The notes under the pieces are model-generated. The model did no database searches, was not told the origin of the DNA, and was given only the letters and a program-made list of their open reading frames with translations. Below, piece by piece: positions 35,945-46,094 of a stretch of DNA of 64,000 bases. How positions within the stretch are numbered: position 1 is the stretch's first letter; each line of letters opens with the position of its first letter. This DNA is from Sulfurospirillum oryzae (GTDB taxonomy: Bacteria > Campylobacterota > Campylobacteria > Campylobacterales > Sulfurospirillaceae). Location: NCBI RefSeq assembly GCF_025770725.1, contig NZ_JANZKZ010000006.1:1-64000 (forward strand), read 5' to 3'. The position numbers and the translations under genes were made by a program.

Positions 35945-36583
35945 ATGAAGACAATTTTATTTGATTTAGATGGCACACTGATTGATTCAACCGATGCAAT
36001 TCTTGAGAGCTTTGGTGTGGCGTATGAGACATTTGGACGACAAGTACCTGAGAATGATGAGATCAAAAAACTGATTGGGCATCCTTTAGATTTGATGTTT
36101 ATGATGTTAGGGATTGACACGTTAGAAGCGAATGATTATGTCTTGGCATACAAAGAGCATTACAGGCTTATTTCACGTAAAAAAACAACACTTTTGCCCC
36201 TTGCCCTTGAAGCCATTAGACACGCTTCCAAAATTGCAACCTTAGGTATTGTAACTACAAAAACGGCGCACTATTCAGAAGAATTATTAGAGCATTTAGG
36301 TGTCATGCACCATTTCAAAGTATTGATTGGGCGTGAAAATGTAACACATCCTAAACCACATCCTGAACCTATACAAAAGGCTTTATTGGCTTTAAATGCA
36401 GATCCTGCTCATACATGGATGGTCGGTGATACACCAATGGATTTGATGTGCGCGAAAGAAGCTGGAGTTCATGGTATTGGCGTTTTGTGCGGATATAGCA
36501 CGAAATATGAACTCGAAAAACACACTTCTTTTGTTGTCCACGATGCACTTGATGCTGTAAAAATGATTGCAAAGCATTCATAG
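35945..36583 (+). CDS. HAD-superfamily phosphatase (phosphoglycolate phosphatase-like)
   Basis: 212 aa. Motif I FDLDGTLIDS (nucleophile Asp7), cap domain, motif II GIVTTKTAH, motif III lysine in THPKPHPEP and motif IV VGDTPMDLMCAKEAG. Gph/PpaX-like; phosphoglycolate or pyrophosphate as substrate cannot be decided. It precedes PFOR as in C. jejuni. Confidence 0.9.
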   Translation: MKTILFDLDGTLIDSTDAILESFGVAYETFGRQVPENDEIKKLIGHPLDLMFMMLGIDTLEANDYVLAYKEHYRLISRKKTTLLPLALEAIRHASKIATLGIVTTKTAHYSEELLEHLGVMHHFKVLIGRENVTHPKPHPEPIQKALLALNADPAHTWMVGDTPMDLMCAKEAGVHGIGVLCGYSTKYELEKHTSFVVHDALDAVKMIAKHS

Positions 36584-36757
36584 TTTTGTTATATCTTTAT
36601 CATATTTTTAGACTATGATTTTGCGTAAGGCTTGGTTAAACTCTCATTAAATTGCAGGCTCTCAGCTTTCATTTATGAGTTATTAAGAGAATGCTAAGTA
36701 GAATGAGAAAATCATCAATCCAAAGAATGAATGAAAAAATAACACAAGGGGAATTTA

Positions 36758-39700
36758 ATGGCTAAAGTCATGAAAACTATGGATGGTAACGAAGCTGCTG
36801 CATACGCATCTTACGCCTTTACCGAAGTTGCTGGTATTTACCCAATTACACCTTCTTCTCCAATGGCGGATTTTACCGACATTTGGGCAAGTCAAGGCAA
36901 AAAAAACTTATTTGGCATGCCTGTAAAAGTTGTTGAGATGCAAAGCGAAGGTGGTGCTGCTGGAACCGTACATGGCTCACTTCAAGCAGGTGCCCTTACC
37001 ACAACGTATACAGCATCACAAGGTTTGTTACTTAAAATCCCAAATATGTATAAAATGGCAGGCGAGTTGTTACCAAGCGTAATCCATGTGAGTGCTCGTA
37101 CTCTTGCAACCCATGCTCTTTCAATCTTTGGTGATCATCAAGATGTTTATGCCGCACGCCAAACAGGTTATGCGATGCTTTCTTCAGGTTCTGTTCAACA
37201 AGTTATGGACTTAGCGGGTGTTGCGCATTTATGTGCGATTAAAGGACGCGTTCCATTTATGCACTTCTTTGATGGTTTCAGAACTTCACATGAAATTCAA
37301 AAAATTGAAGTGATGGACTATGCTGTCTTTGATAGATTGCTAGACAAAGAAGCGGTTCAACGTTTCCGAGATGAAGCTCTTAACCCAGAACATCCAAAAA
37401 CAAGGGGAACTGCTCAAAACGATGATATTTATTTCCAAGGCAGAGAAGCGCAAAATAAATTTTACGATGCATTGCCTGACATCGTAGCCCATTATATGGC
37501 TGAAATCTCAAAAGAGACAGGACGCGATTATAAACCTTTCACCTATTATGGTGCAAAAGATGCTGATCGTATCGTTGTTGCGATGGGTTCAGTGACTGAG
37601 TGTTTGAAAGAAACTATTGATTATTTAATGAGTAAAGGCGAAAAAGTAGGTTTGATTACGCCACACCTTTACCGTCCATTTAGTATCAAATACCTTATGG
37701 ATGTTATGCCTGAATCTGTTAAAAAGATTTCAGTACTTGATCGTACTAAAGAAGCAGGATCAATCGGCGAGCCATTGTATCTTGATATGAGAGCAGCTTT
37801 CTATGGTCATAAAAATGCGCCTATCATTGTGGGTGGACGTTATGGTCTTTCTTCAAAAGACGTTGATCCAGCACAAATGTTAGCCGTTTTCGAAAACCTT
37901 AAACTTGCTGAACCTAAAAACGACTTTACTGTAGGTATTGTTGATGACGTTACGTTTAAATCACTTGACGTTAAAGAAAAAATGAGTTTGGGCGAGCCTG
38001 AGACTAAAGAGTGCTTGTTTTATGGACTTGGTGCTGATGGTACGGTAGGTGCGAATAAAAGCTCTATTAAAATCATTGGTGACGAGACAGATATGTATGC
38101 TCAAGCATACTTTGCGTATGATTCCAAAAAATCAGGTGGTTTCACACGTTCACACTTACGTTTTGGAAAACATCCTATTCGTTCAACATACCTTGTCTCT
38201 AACCCGCACTTTGTTGCCTGTTCAGTGGCTGCATACCTTGAATTGTATGAGGTAATTGATGGTATCAGAGAGCATGGAACATTCCTTCTTAACTCTATCT
38301 GGGATGCTGATGAGACGATCAAAAGAATTCCAAATCGTGTTAAAAAAATTCTAGCAAACAAAAAAGTAAATTTTTATATTATCAATGCAACAAAACTTGC
38401 GCGTGATATTGGTCTTGGTAATAGAAGCAATACCATCATGCAATCAGCATTCTTCAAACTAGCCGAAATTATTGATTTTGAACAAGCGCAAGCATTTATG
38501 AAAAAACAAGCGTACAAATCCTACCACAAAAAAGGTGAGCAGATTGTAGAGCTTAACTACAAAGCCATCGATGTGGGTGCAAGTGGACTTGTCAAAGTAG
38601 ATGTCGATCCATCATGGGCAAATCTTCCTGAAGATGCGAAAAAAGAAGATGACAAATATGTTGGAACAGCATTTGTAGAAAAAATTGCAAAACCAATCAA
38701 TGCAGCACGAGGTGACAGCTTACCTGTTTCTGTTTTCAATGGTTATGAAGATGGTACATTTGAGCATGGAACCACTGAGTATGAAAAACGTGGTGTTGGT
38801 GTAACGGTACCAAAATGGATTGAAGAGAATTGTATTCAATGTAATCAATGTACCTTTGTATGTCCACATGCGGTTATTCGTCCATTCCTTATCAATGATG
38901 CAGAGTTTGCCCTCGCACCAGCGGGCGTAAAAGCACATGCATTGGATGCTAAAGGAAAAGAGCTTAAAGATTTTAAATACAAGATCCAAGTTTCATCACT
39001 TGATTGTACTGGTTGTGATCTTTGTGTTGAAGCATGTCCTACCAAAGAAAAATCACTTGTGATGGTTCCACTGGGTGAGAGTTTAGAAGCGGGTGAACAA
39101 GAAAATGCTGATTACCTCTTCAAAAAAGTAACGTATAAAGATGATATTCTTTCAAAAAGTACGCTTAAAGGCGCACAATTTGCACAGCCACTCTTTGAGT
39201 TCCATGGAGCATGTCCAGGTTGTGGTGAGACTCCATATATTACACTAGCAACAAGACTTTTTGGCGATAGTATGATGATCGCTAATGCAACAGGATGTTC
39301 ATCAATTTATGGTGGTTCAGCACCTTCTACACCTTATCGCAAAAATGCTGAAGGACACGGTCCTGCATGGGGCAACTCACTCTTTGAAGACAATGCTGAA
39401 TTTGGTCTAGGTATGCATGTTGCAACAGAAACAATGCGCCATAGAGTTCACTCTGTGATGGAAGCATCTGTTGAGAAAGCTCCAAATGCAATCGCAGCAC
39501 TTTATAAAGACTGGATTGAGTTTAGAGATGATAGAGTAAAAAGTACTGAAATTCGCGATCTTCTTGTTCCTTTGTTGGAAGCGAATCCAACAGCCGCTGG
39601 TGCAGATGTGATCTTAAGCCTCAAACAATTTATTTCTAAAAAATCACAATGGATTTTTGGTGGAGATGGTTGGGCTTATGACATCGGTTACGGCGGACTT

Positions 39701-40315
39701 GACCATGTTATCGCAAGTGGTGAAGATGTTAACATTTTGGTTCTTGATACTGAGGTTTACTCAAATACAGGTGGTCAAAGCTCAAAATCTTCTCGTGCGG
39801 GGTCTATCGCTCAGTTTACAGCAGCAGGAAAGCCTAGTCAGAAAAAAGATCTTGGTTATATCGCTATGACTTATGGTAACGTTTTTGTTGCACAGATCAA
39901 CTCTAATGCATCTGCAGCACAAACCATTAAAGCATTTGAAGCAGCTGAGGCTTACAACGGCGTTTCACTTATCATTGCGTATTCTCCATGTATTGCACAC
40001 GGAATTAAAGGTGGTATGGGTCACTCTGGAACGCAAGGTGAACTTGCAACGAAGTGTGGTTACTGGCCAATTTATACGTATGATCCTCGCCTTGAAAAAG
40101 AGGGTAAAAATCCTGTTAAAATTACAGGAAAAGAGCCTGATTGGTCATTGTATGATGATTTCTTGATGAACGAAGTACGTTATGCGTCACTTAAAAAGTC
40201 AAATCCAGAGCATGCTCAAGCACTTTTTGAGCACAATAAAAAAGATGCACAACGCAGATGGAGACAATTAAATCGTTTAGCAAGTGCGGATTTTTCAAAT
40301 GAGTTAGAGGGCTAA
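36758..40315 (+). CDS. nifJ: pyruvate:ferredoxin (flavodoxin) oxidoreductase
   Basis: 1185 aa single-chain enzyme converting pyruvate and CoA to acetyl-CoA and CO2 with reduced ferredoxin or flavodoxin. N-terminal GIYPITPSSPMAD pyrimidine-binding domain, two 4Fe-4S motifs (CIQCNQCTFVCP near 691, CTGCDLCVEACP near 750), CPGCGETPY (about 818) with the third cluster ligands, and the TPP motif GGDGWAYDIGYGG (about 967) with VYSNTGGQ. Full length. The 174-nt upstream gap carries the promoter; SD AAGGGGAA. No palindrome copies occur in its 3.6 kb. Confidence 0.97.
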   Translation: MAKVMKTMDGNEAAAYASYAFTEVAGIYPITPSSPMADFTDIWASQGKKNLFGMPVKVVEMQSEGGAAGTVHGSLQAGALTTTYTASQGLLLKIPNMYKMAGELLPSVIHVSARTLATHALSIFGDHQDVYAARQTGYAMLSSGSVQQVMDLAGVAHLCAIKGRVPFMHFFDGFRTSHEIQKIEVMDYAVFDRLLDKEAVQRFRDEALNPEHPKTRGTAQNDDIYFQGREAQNKFYDALPDIVAHYMAEISKETGRDYKPFTYYGAKDADRIVVAMGSVTECLKETIDYLMSKGEKVGLITPHLYRPFSIKYLMDVMPESVKKISVLDRTKEAGSIGEPLYLDMRAAFYGHKNAPIIVGGRYGLSSKDVDPAQMLAVFENLKLAEPKNDFTVGIVDDVTFKSLDVKEKMSLGEPETKECLFYGLGADGTVGANKSSIKIIGDETDMYAQAYFAYDSKKSGGFTRSHLRFGKHPIRSTYLVSNPHFVACSVAAYLELYEVIDGIREHGTFLLNSIWDADETIKRIPNRVKKILANKKVNFYIINATKLARDIGLGNRSNTIMQSAFFKLAEIIDFEQAQAFMKKQAYKSYHKKGEQIVELNYKAIDVGASGLVKVDVDPSWANLPEDAKKEDDKYVGTAFVEKIAKPINAARGDSLPVSVFNGYEDGTFEHGTTEYEKRGVGVTVPKWIEENCIQCNQCTFVCPHAVIRPFLINDAEFALAPAGVKAHALDAKGKELKDFKYKIQVSSLDCTGCDLCVEACPTKEKSLVMVPLGESLEAGEQENADYLFKKVTYKDDILSKSTLKGAQFAQPLFEFHGACPGCGETPYITLATRLFGDSMMIANATGCSSIYGGSAPSTPYRKNAEGHGPAWGNSLFEDNAEFGLGMHVATETMRHRVHSVMEASVEKAPNAIAALYKDWIEFRDDRVKSTEIRDLLVPLLEANPTAAGADVILSLKQFISKKSQWIFGGDGWAYDIGYGGLDHVIASGEDVNILVLDTEVYSNTGGQSSKSSRAGSIAQFTAAGKPSQKKDLGYIAMTYGNVFVAQINSNASAAQTIKAFEAAEAYNGVSLIIAYSPCIAHGIKGGMGHSGTQGELATKCGYWPIYTYDPRLEKEGKNPVKITGKEPDWSLYDDFLMNEVRYASLKKSNPEHAQALFEHNKKDAQRRWRQLNRLASADFSNELEG

Positions 40316-40341
40316 GAAAGTCCTCTCATTTAGGAGAGAAA

Positions 40342-40368
40342 AAAGGAGAAGAGTTTTTCTTCTCCTTT
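40342..40368. terminator. bidirectional terminator after PFOR
   Basis: Perfect 11-bp stem AAAGGAGAAGA (40342-40352) / TCTTCTCCTTT (40358-40368) between convergent genes, followed by a T-rich stretch on the plus strand. Confidence 0.85.
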
Positions 40369-40371
40369 ACT

Positions 40372-40566
40372 TTATTTTTGTACTTCCGCACTCACTTGTG
40401 CGTTTGATTTGACCACATCGCCACTTCCATGAATGATATGAGGAATACAGCCTGTACAGACATGAATCTCTTCACCATTCTTCATCGCTTTAATAAACAC
40501 AGCACCAGCGCTCTCGTCACTTGATCTCAAGCAAACATTACACACTTGAATATTGTTAATTTCCAT
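40372..40566 (-). CDS. small zinc-ribbon-like protein
   Basis: 64 aa with CNVC near residue 9 and CTGC near residue 37, spaced like a two-CxxC zinc ribbon or rubredoxin-type knuckle (MEINNIQVCNVCLRSS, GEEIHVCTGCIPHIIHG). AAGGAG before the ATG. No named family recognised; metal binding is an inference. Confidence 0.75.
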   Translation of the reverse strand: MEINNIQVCNVCLRSSDESAGAVFIKAMKNGEEIHVCTGCIPHIIHGSGDVVKSNAQVSAEVQK

Positions 40567-40650
40567 AAAAGGCTCCTTGTTAAGTTTTGGGTATTATAGT
40601 TAAAAAAAAAGTAGAAAAGATTGAGCGAGATCAAGTTTACATGTAAGCTT

Positions 40651-40796
40651 TTGCTTGTTGGCGTCAAGCGTTTTGTAAAAATGCCTATAAAAGTTAATTC
40701 TGCCAACATCGTTGGCAAGCTTTAGTAACCTAGTGTAACGTAGCCAAAAGAGGTTTGCTTGTTGGCGTCAAGCGTTTTGTAAAAACGCCTATAAAA
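40651..40796. repeat. 42-bp direct repeat pair with degenerate modular repeat H
   Basis: Two 42-nt copies (40651-40692 and 40755-40796, beginning TTGCTTGTTGGCGTCAAGCG, about one mismatch), 104 nt apart. Each contains a GCGTTTT/AAAACGC-type hairpin; the T/C mismatch keeps G-T or G-C pairing. Between them lie a GCCAAC/GTTGGC hairpin and AGTGTAACGTAG (40732-40743), a variant of the core of the modular family. The second copy covers the end of the lipoprotein gene and may act as its terminator. Confidence 0.75.
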
Positions 40797-41559
40797 ATAA
40801 AACCACGCTAATCATCGCTTCAATACCAATATCCACAGGCTCTTTTCCAATAACTCTAGCACTGTTTTTAACTTGAAAGATGATTTGGCTTAGCAGAACT
40901 TCAAAGTTAAAGTTGGAGGGGTCTAAAATACTCTCTTTATGATTTTTGATAAAGGCAAGATTTTGGATCATCTCCCAAGAGGGTTGTTCTCCGGCGTGGG
41001 CTCTATTTTGAAACTCGACTTGCCAGTTGTTTTGCCACGTTAAGAAGAGGTAATTATCGTTTTTATCTTTTGCCGTTTTAACTTTCCATTTCACGACTTC
41101 AAGGTAATAGTAGAGCTTTTTAAAAGCCTCTTGATCATACGTCAGTGTGGTGATTTGATGACCTTCTCCAATTTTATAGGTTTCCCAAATCAATTTATAG
41201 AGTCCAATGATGAGAAAATCATTTCGATCGGGGATATTACTGTTTTTATCAAAGGCTATGCGCAAATAGTCATCGTAAGATTTCAAAGAGACACCATTGT
41301 ACTTCATGCGAATACTATTTTTTGAGGTGCGCATTTCGTTAAGGATAAAACTTTGGCTCTCTTTACTGTAACTTTTTGGGTTGCGAAGGTCAAGCTTTTC
41401 TTTATAGGTAATAAGGTTTTCAATAACCTTGCTATAGTCATAATGCAACGATGCCGCACCATGAGATTGTAGCACTTCACCTATTTTTTCTTGCGGGTTT
41501 GTGTTGGTTGTAGCGCAACCGCAAAGAAAAAAAACCAAAAAAAAGCAGAGTCTAACCAT
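40789..41559 (-). CDS. putative lipoprotein of unknown function
   Basis: 256 aa from ATG 41559: MVRLCFFLVFFLCGCATTNTN has a clear lipobox (LCGC). An upstream in-frame ATG (41646) would place the signal peptide internally. The mature part is mixed alpha/beta with no motif I recognise. It overlaps the small coiled-coil gene by 8 nt and belongs to the Na/Pi transporter operon. Confidence 0.78.
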   Translation of the reverse strand: MVRLCFFLVFFLCGCATTNTNPQEKIGEVLQSHGAASLHYDYSKVIENLITYKEKLDLRNPKSYSKESQSFILNEMRTSKNSIRMKYNGVSLKSYDDYLRIAFDKNSNIPDRNDFLIIGLYKLIWETYKIGEGHQITTLTYDQEAFKKLYYYLEVVKWKVKTAKDKNDNYLFLTWQNNWQVEFQNRAHAGEQPSWEMIQNLAFIKNHKESILDPSNFNFEVLLSQIIFQVKNSARVIGKEPVDIGIEAMISVVLFL

Positions 41560-41791
41560 CCAAAAGTTCCTTTCCTTTATTGATCTGCTTTTTGATGATT
41601 TTGATGCTATCGTGAATCGCTTCACGTTTGATAAGATCACTTTCATCTTTAAGCTCTTTCTTGAGTGTAATGCGTCTGAGTTTCAGTTTTTTAAGAAGCT
41701 CTTTAATGGTCTGTTTTTTTGTACTCTCTTCATTTTGAACAGTTATGCCAAAAATATCTTTGATTTTCTGAATAAATTTTAAGCCATTCAT
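41552..41791 (-). CDS. small basic coiled-coil protein
   Basis: 79 aa, Lys-rich helix (IKELLKKLKLRRITLKKEL), no signal peptide. Overlaps the transporter gene by 4 nt (ATGA) and the lipoprotein by 8 nt, so it is translated as part of the operon. Unknown function; a cytoplasmic partner of the transporter is possible. Confidence 0.65.
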   Translation of the reverse strand: MNGLKFIQKIKDIFGITVQNEESTKKQTIKELLKKLKLRRITLKKELKDESDLIKREAIHDSIKIIKKQINKGKELLDG

Positions 41792-43611
41792 GAGGTACTC
41801 CTTGGCTCGGTTGTATGCGTTAGATCGGTTACTTCGTTCTCATTTAAGATCAAAGCTTCGCGACCTTCTGAGAACTCTGTATCGGCATGGATGAAAAGAA
41901 CATGGGCTACTTTTGTGAGTTCCGAAGCAATGGTATAAGCGTATGTGGTATCGTTCATCAAGGATGTTGCCATTGTATAGGTAATTTTATTGGTACGAAT
42001 AAGATTATCGAGTGATTTATTTGCCGCAATATCATATTTCTGAGCATCAAGCTGAAGTTTGCTCAGAAGTAAAACAGCTACATCTTCTTCGGTTGTGTTA
42101 ATAATCAGCTGCATATTGCGCAGATGCTTAATGAGGTTTCTGCGAATATGGTTGTATTCATTTTTAATGTCATCATTGTCTGATTCGAGGTAACGAAGCA
42201 TATTTTTTTGCATGTGTTTAGAGGCTTTAAAAGCTTCAACCATGCCGATGGTGGCATTTTTAATAGGTATTAAATTTCGGTTACTTTCATCGGAAAATTT
42301 ACCTTGTGCAAGAATTGCAAAGTTAATGATTTTGCCATAAATCTCTTTGATACGTTTTTCATAATACTCATCCATATTGACTTGTATTGCTTTATTGCGT
42401 AGTTTTAAAATATCGTCTATCTCCATACCCGAAGTAATGTCTTCTTTCGTCACGCTCATCCCTTTGGCAATGATGTCAAAAACATTATTGTAAAGATGCT
42501 TGGTCTCTTTGAGAAGTGTTATTTGCGCGGTATCGGGGAAATCAAGTGCGACATCGTTGATAAAAAGAACATCATCTCTCTCACTTTCGACTACTTTTTC
42601 AGGTTTGAATAAGTGGTTTAAAAGAGCGACAAGTCCATGCACCACAGGCGCAAATAAAAGCACACAGATAAGATTGAAGTAGGTATGATACAAAGCAAGT
42701 TTCAGCGTGTAATCATGTGCTGGAATGCCAAAAAATGGAGCTGTAATATCGATAAAATGAATAAATTGTGGGACAAACCAAATGAGTAGAAAGCCTGTGA
42801 GACTGTTAATTAAAAAGTGCGCACCCGCAAGTTTTTTACCTTCAAAACTAGCACCAAGCGCACCAATGATCGCGGTAATGGTCGTTCCAATATTGGCACC
42901 AATGGTCAGCGCAATCGCGTTTTCATAGGTAATCTGTGAAGCGGAGAGTGCTGTGAGAATCAAGACTAAGGAGGCATGAGAGGATTGCATAATGATGGTT
43001 ATGCCAGCACCGATAAAAGCAAAAAGAAGCAAACCTTTGAACCCATCGGCGGAGTATTGGGTAAGATCAATCGTTGCTTTAAACGCGTCAAACCCTTCTT
43101 TCATATAAGCAATTCCTAAAAAGGAAAAACCAATCCCAGCAAGGGCATAACCAATGCCTTTAAGACGTTTACTTTCTTGAAAAATAAATAAAGTTCCAAA
43201 GACAAGCATTGGAAGTGCGTAGGTGGCAATGCTGATTTTAAGCCCTAATCCTGCGATGAGCCAAGCACCAGTGGTCGTGCCAATATTGCCGCCTAAAATG
43301 ATACCAATACCTTGTGCAACACTAATGAGTCCAGCACTGATAAAAGAGATGGCGATAACAGCGGCTAATCCACTTGACTGCATGAGTGTCGTAATCAGTG
43401 CGCCAAAGAGAATACTTCGGTAAAGATTATGTGTGATTTTTTTGAGAAACTTGTCGAGAAGACCACCGACAAAGAAGCGAAACCCTTCTTCTAAACTTTG
43501 CATACCAAACAAAAAGATTGCCACGCCTGCTGCAATATGGAGCATGTTCTGACTTTGAAAAAAAGTATACGACAGGGCGATAATCACCACAATAAGGAAC
43601 AGTCGTTTCAA
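41788..43611 (-). CDS. Na/Pi-cotransporter II family protein with PhoU-like domain
   Basis: 607 aa. Two inverted Na_Pi_cotrans repeats with the QSS signatures ([24 protein letters not shown]) and GANIGTT motifs, about 10 helices up to residue 330, then a cytoplasmic PhoU-like helical domain (about 370-590). Probable Na+-coupled phosphate transporter. The start is TTG 43611, with AAAGGA 5-6 nt upstream formed by the arm of a TTACATGTAA palindrome (43621-43630). Confidence 0.92.
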   Translation of the reverse strand: MKRLFLIVVIIALSYTFFQSQNMLHIAAGVAIFLFGMQSLEEGFRFFVGGLLDKFLKKITHNLYRSILFGALITTLMQSSGLAAVIAISFISAGLISVAQGIGIILGGNIGTTTGAWLIAGLGLKISIATYALPMLVFGTLFIFQESKRLKGIGYALAGIGFSFLGIAYMKEGFDAFKATIDLTQYSADGFKGLLLFAFIGAGITIIMQSSHASLVLILTALSASQITYENAIALTIGANIGTTITAIIGALGASFEGKKLAGAHFLINSLTGFLLIWFVPQFIHFIDITAPFFGIPAHDYTLKLALYHTYFNLICVLLFAPVVHGLVALLNHLFKPEKVVESERDDVLFINDVALDFPDTAQITLLKETKHLYNNVFDIIAKGMSVTKEDITSGMEIDDILKLRNKAIQVNMDEYYEKRIKEIYGKIINFAILAQGKFSDESNRNLIPIKNATIGMVEAFKASKHMQKNMLRYLESDNDDIKNEYNHIRRNLIKHLRNMQLIINTTEEDVAVLLLSKLQLDAQKYDIAANKSLDNLIRTNKITYTMATSLMNDTTYAYTIASELTKVAHVLFIHADTEFSEGREALILNENEVTDLTHTTEPRSTS

Positions 43612-43695
43612 AATATTCCTTTACATGTAAAGTATGGTATATGGGAAATTATTGTACACTTTTTTAAAGAAAATTCATTAATAAAAGGACTTAAA

Positions 43696-44196
43696 ATGCC
43701 ATTACTTGATAGTTTCTGTGTAGATCACGTCAAAATGCCAGCTCCTGCAGTCAGAGTTGCTAAAACGATGAAAACACCTCACGGTGACGAAATTACCGTA
43801 TTTGATCTTCGTTTTTGCAAACCTAACCAAGCTATTTTGCCAGAACGTGGTATTCACACGTTGGAACATCTTTTTGCGGGTTTTATGCGCAACCATTTGA
43901 ATGGAGCAGGTGTTGAGATTATCGATATTTCACCGATGGGGTGTCGTACCGGTTTTTACATGAGTTTAATTGGCTCACCTGAGGCTTCCCGCGTGGTAGA
44001 AGCGTGGAAAGCTTCGATGAATGATATTTTACATGTAAAGAGTGAAAATGACATTCCTGAGCTTAATGTCTACCAATGCGGAACCTATAAAATGCACTCG
44101 CTAGAAGAGGCACATACGATTGCTTCGAGTATTCTTTCCTCAGGGATTGGTGTAATGGATAATGAAGCGTTAAAGCTCGATACGTCAAAACTCTAA
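43696..44196 (+). CDS. luxS: S-ribosylhomocysteine lyase (AI-2 synthase)
   Basis: 166 aa from ATG 43696 (AAAGGAC upstream); an ATG at 43498 lies inside the transporter gene. It cleaves S-ribosylhomocysteine to homocysteine and the AI-2 precursor in the activated methyl cycle. Metal ligands H54 and H58 in HTLEH, catalytic C83 in MGCRTGF and a Cys near [10 protein letters not shown] are present. A palindrome at 44029 is read LHVK. Confidence 0.97.
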   Translation: MPLLDSFCVDHVKMPAPAVRVAKTMKTPHGDEITVFDLRFCKPNQAILPERGIHTLEHLFAGFMRNHLNGAGVEIIDISPMGCRTGFYMSLIGSPEASRVVEAWKASMNDILHVKSENDIPELNVYQCGTYKMHSLEEAHTIASSILSSGIGVMDNEALKLDTSKL

Positions 44197-44217
44197 AAAT
44201 TTTCGTCCCATTGAGGT

Positions 44218-44293
44218 CGCTTTGAGATGTTAAAATAATTTGGGGCATTGTTTAAGCCTTGGTTATTGACATCTTAGAGCGATGCGTAAGCGT
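44218..44293 (+). promoter_or_regulatory. structured leader upstream of sstT
   Basis: CGCTTTGAGATGT (44218-44230) pairs with ACATCTTAGAGCG (44269-44281) over 13 positions with two G-U pairs, enclosing a 38-nt loop. A second short hairpin GATGC/GCGTC (about 44281-44294) ends just before the AAAGGA of sstT. Confidence 0.45.
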
Positions 44294-44307
44294 CTTAAAG
44301 GAACACA

Positions 44308-45516
44308 ATGGAGCGTTTAGTTGCAAGGTATAAAGAGGGCAATCTGATTGTTCAGATTCTCATTGGTATGGTGGTGGGCGTTATAATCGCTCTTATTTCT
44401 CCAACAGCAGCACAGGCTGTTTCAATTTTAGGTACACTTTTTGTAGGGGCACTTAAAGCCGTTGCACCTATTTTGGTTTTAGTGTTGGTCGCAACAGCGA
44501 TTGCAACCAAGCCGGTGGGTGTTCAGACAAACATTAAGCCTATCGTTAAACTCTACGCCATTGGTACATTTTTATCCGCACTCATTGCCGTTGTCGTCAG
44601 TTTTACTTTCCCTTTAACATTAGTATTAGCCAATGGCGCAGATGCTGGTTTAACACCTCCTCAAAGCATTATTACAGTCATTAAAGGCGTTTTAGTAAGT
44701 ATGGTGGATAACCCTATTAATGCGCTTGCAAAAGGCAATTACATTGGTGTTCTCACTTGGGCAATTGCAGCAGGACTTGCGCTTCATTACAGCAGTGAGC
44801 AGACAAAAACAGTGATGCAAGATGCGAGTGATGCCATGACAAAGATTGTTCAAGCCGTTATTCGTTTAGCGCCATTTGGTATTTTGGGTATTGTGGCTGA
44901 AACATTCACCGAAACTGGCTTTTCAGCACTCTTTGGTTATGGAAAATTATTGATCGTTTTAGTCGGCACTATGGTGTTTGTCGCCCTTGTGCTTAATCCC
45001 ATCATTGTCTATATTAAAATGCGCAAAAATCCTTACCCACTCGTCTTTCTATGTCTTAAAGAGAGCGGCGTTACGGCATTTTTTACCAGAAGTTCGGCGG
45101 CAAACATTCCTGTCAATATGGCACTGTGCAAAAGACTCGGGTTGGATGAAGATACTTACTCGATCTCTATTCCTTTGGGCGCAACCGCCAATATGGCAGG
45201 CGCAGCCGTTACCATTACGGTCTTAACGCTTGCAACGGTTAATACACTCGGTATTTCGGTGGATATTCCAACCGCATTGCTTTTGAGTGTCGTCTCAAGC
45301 ATCGCAGCAGCAGGTGTTTCAGGCGTTGCGGGTGGATCATTGTTGTTGATTCCATTGGCATGTGGACTTTTTGGTATTAGCGATCAATTGGCGATGCAAG
45401 TTGTGGCGATTGGCTTTTTGATTGGCGTGATTCAAGACTCAACAGAAACCGCACTAAACAGTTCAACAGACGTTGTCTTTACCGCGGCGTGTTCAACAAA
45501 ACCACTGAATATTTAA
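44308..45516 (+). CDS. sstT: serine/threonine:Na+ symporter
   Basis: 402 aa dicarboxylate/amino acid:cation symporter family: [24 protein letters not shown] start, [11 protein letters not shown] (re-entrant loop), [12 protein letters not shown] and [13 protein letters not shown] motifs. Takes up Ser/Thr with Na+. Preceded by a structured leader. Confidence 0.95.
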   Translation: MERLVARYKEGNLIVQILIGMVVGVIIALISPTAAQAVSILGTLFVGALKAVAPILVLVLVATAIATKPVGVQTNIKPIVKLYAIGTFLSALIAVVVSFTFPLTLVLANGADAGLTPPQSIITVIKGVLVSMVDNPINALAKGNYIGVLTWAIAAGLALHYSSEQTKTVMQDASDAMTKIVQAVIRLAPFGILGIVAETFTETGFSALFGYGKLLIVLVGTMVFVALVLNPIIVYIKMRKNPYPLVFLCLKESGVTAFFTRSSAANIPVNMALCKRLGLDEDTYSISIPLGATANMAGAAVTITVLTLATVNTLGISVDIPTALLLSVVSSIAAAGVSGVAGGSLLLIPLACGLFGISDQLAMQVVAIGFLIGVIQDSTETALNSSTDVVFTAACSTKPLNI

Positions 45517-45520
45517 ATAG

Positions 45521-45625
45521 GAGAGTTCTTGAAGAACTCTCAACACGTTTTCGAAGCTAAGCTTCGAAAACTACGTTAACACTAAGTTTTCTTCGGCAGA
45601 AAGCCCACGCACCTTTGGTGCTTTT
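45521..45625 (-). repeat. modular hairpin repeat, full copy B (reversed)
   Basis: Reverse orientation. Hairpin 1 GCACC/GGTGC (45609-45621), core CTTAGTGTTAACGTAG, hairpin 2 with 11-bp arms GTTTTCGAAGC / GCTTCGAAAAC (45547-45571), hairpin 3 GAGAGTTCT/AGAACTCTC (45521-45541). A further CTTCTTG/CAAGAAG stem follows at 45626-45653. Lies between sstT and the convergent YhbP gene and may serve as the terminator. Confidence 0.88.
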
Positions 45626-45680
45626 CTTCTTGTAAATGTAGTTTTGCAAGAAGTCTATTACATGTAAAAAGGTTTGGCAC

Positions 45681-46094
45681 TTAATTGGAGGCAAAAAACT
45701 CCAATTTTTTGCCAAATCCCAATGTGTTGTCTGTGAATTTAAGATAGCGTATCTCAATGCTCCAAAGATGAGGTCGCATCGCAATCGCATAAGGAAAGCG
45801 TTTAAAATAGGCTTTTTCCTCCACGTCATTGGCTTCTCTAAACACTCCCGTAAACTGCACCCCTTGAATTTTCCCAACAAGTTTTGTCTCTAGTGCAACA
45901 CTGCCTGCCACGTGTGCATTTTCCAGCGCTTCACGTCCGTGCCTTGTCTTCTCATCAGTTGCAATGACAAAGGTAGCACTTGGTTCAACAAACGCATAAA
46001 AACAGGTGGCGCAATAGGGGAGATTGTCTTTACATGTTGCCAAGTTTAGAAGATGATGTTTTTTTAAAAAAGTGGTAATAGTCTCATCGATCAT
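45681..46094 (-). CDS. YhbP/UPF0306 flavin-binding split-barrel protein
   Basis: 137 aa pyridoxamine-phosphate-oxidase-like split barrel (LLNLATCKDNLPYCATCFYAF, TRHGREALENAHVAGSVAL, GVQFTGVFREA). Likely binds a flavin or haem-type cofactor; activity unknown. Overlaps the hemerythrin gene by 4 nt. Confidence 0.85.
   Translation of the reverse strand: MIDETITTFLKKHHLLNLATCKDNLPYCATCFYAFVEPSATFVIATDEKTRHGREALENAHVAGSVALETKLVGKIQGVQFTGVFREANDVEEKAYFKRFPYAIAMRPHLWSIEIRYLKFTDNTLGFGKKLEFFASN

Noticed and set aside
40651-40796. CRISPR array
   Set aside because: Only two repeat units, no regular spacers and no cas genes in the window.
43498-43695. 66-codon N-terminal extension of luxS
   Set aside because: It lies inside the divergent transporter gene and the true LuxS N-terminus (MPLLDSF) follows AAAGGAC at 43696.
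45557-45880. 107-aa minus-strand ORF
   Set aside because: Shadow frame of the YhbP gene extended through repeat copy B; no family features or ribosome binding site.
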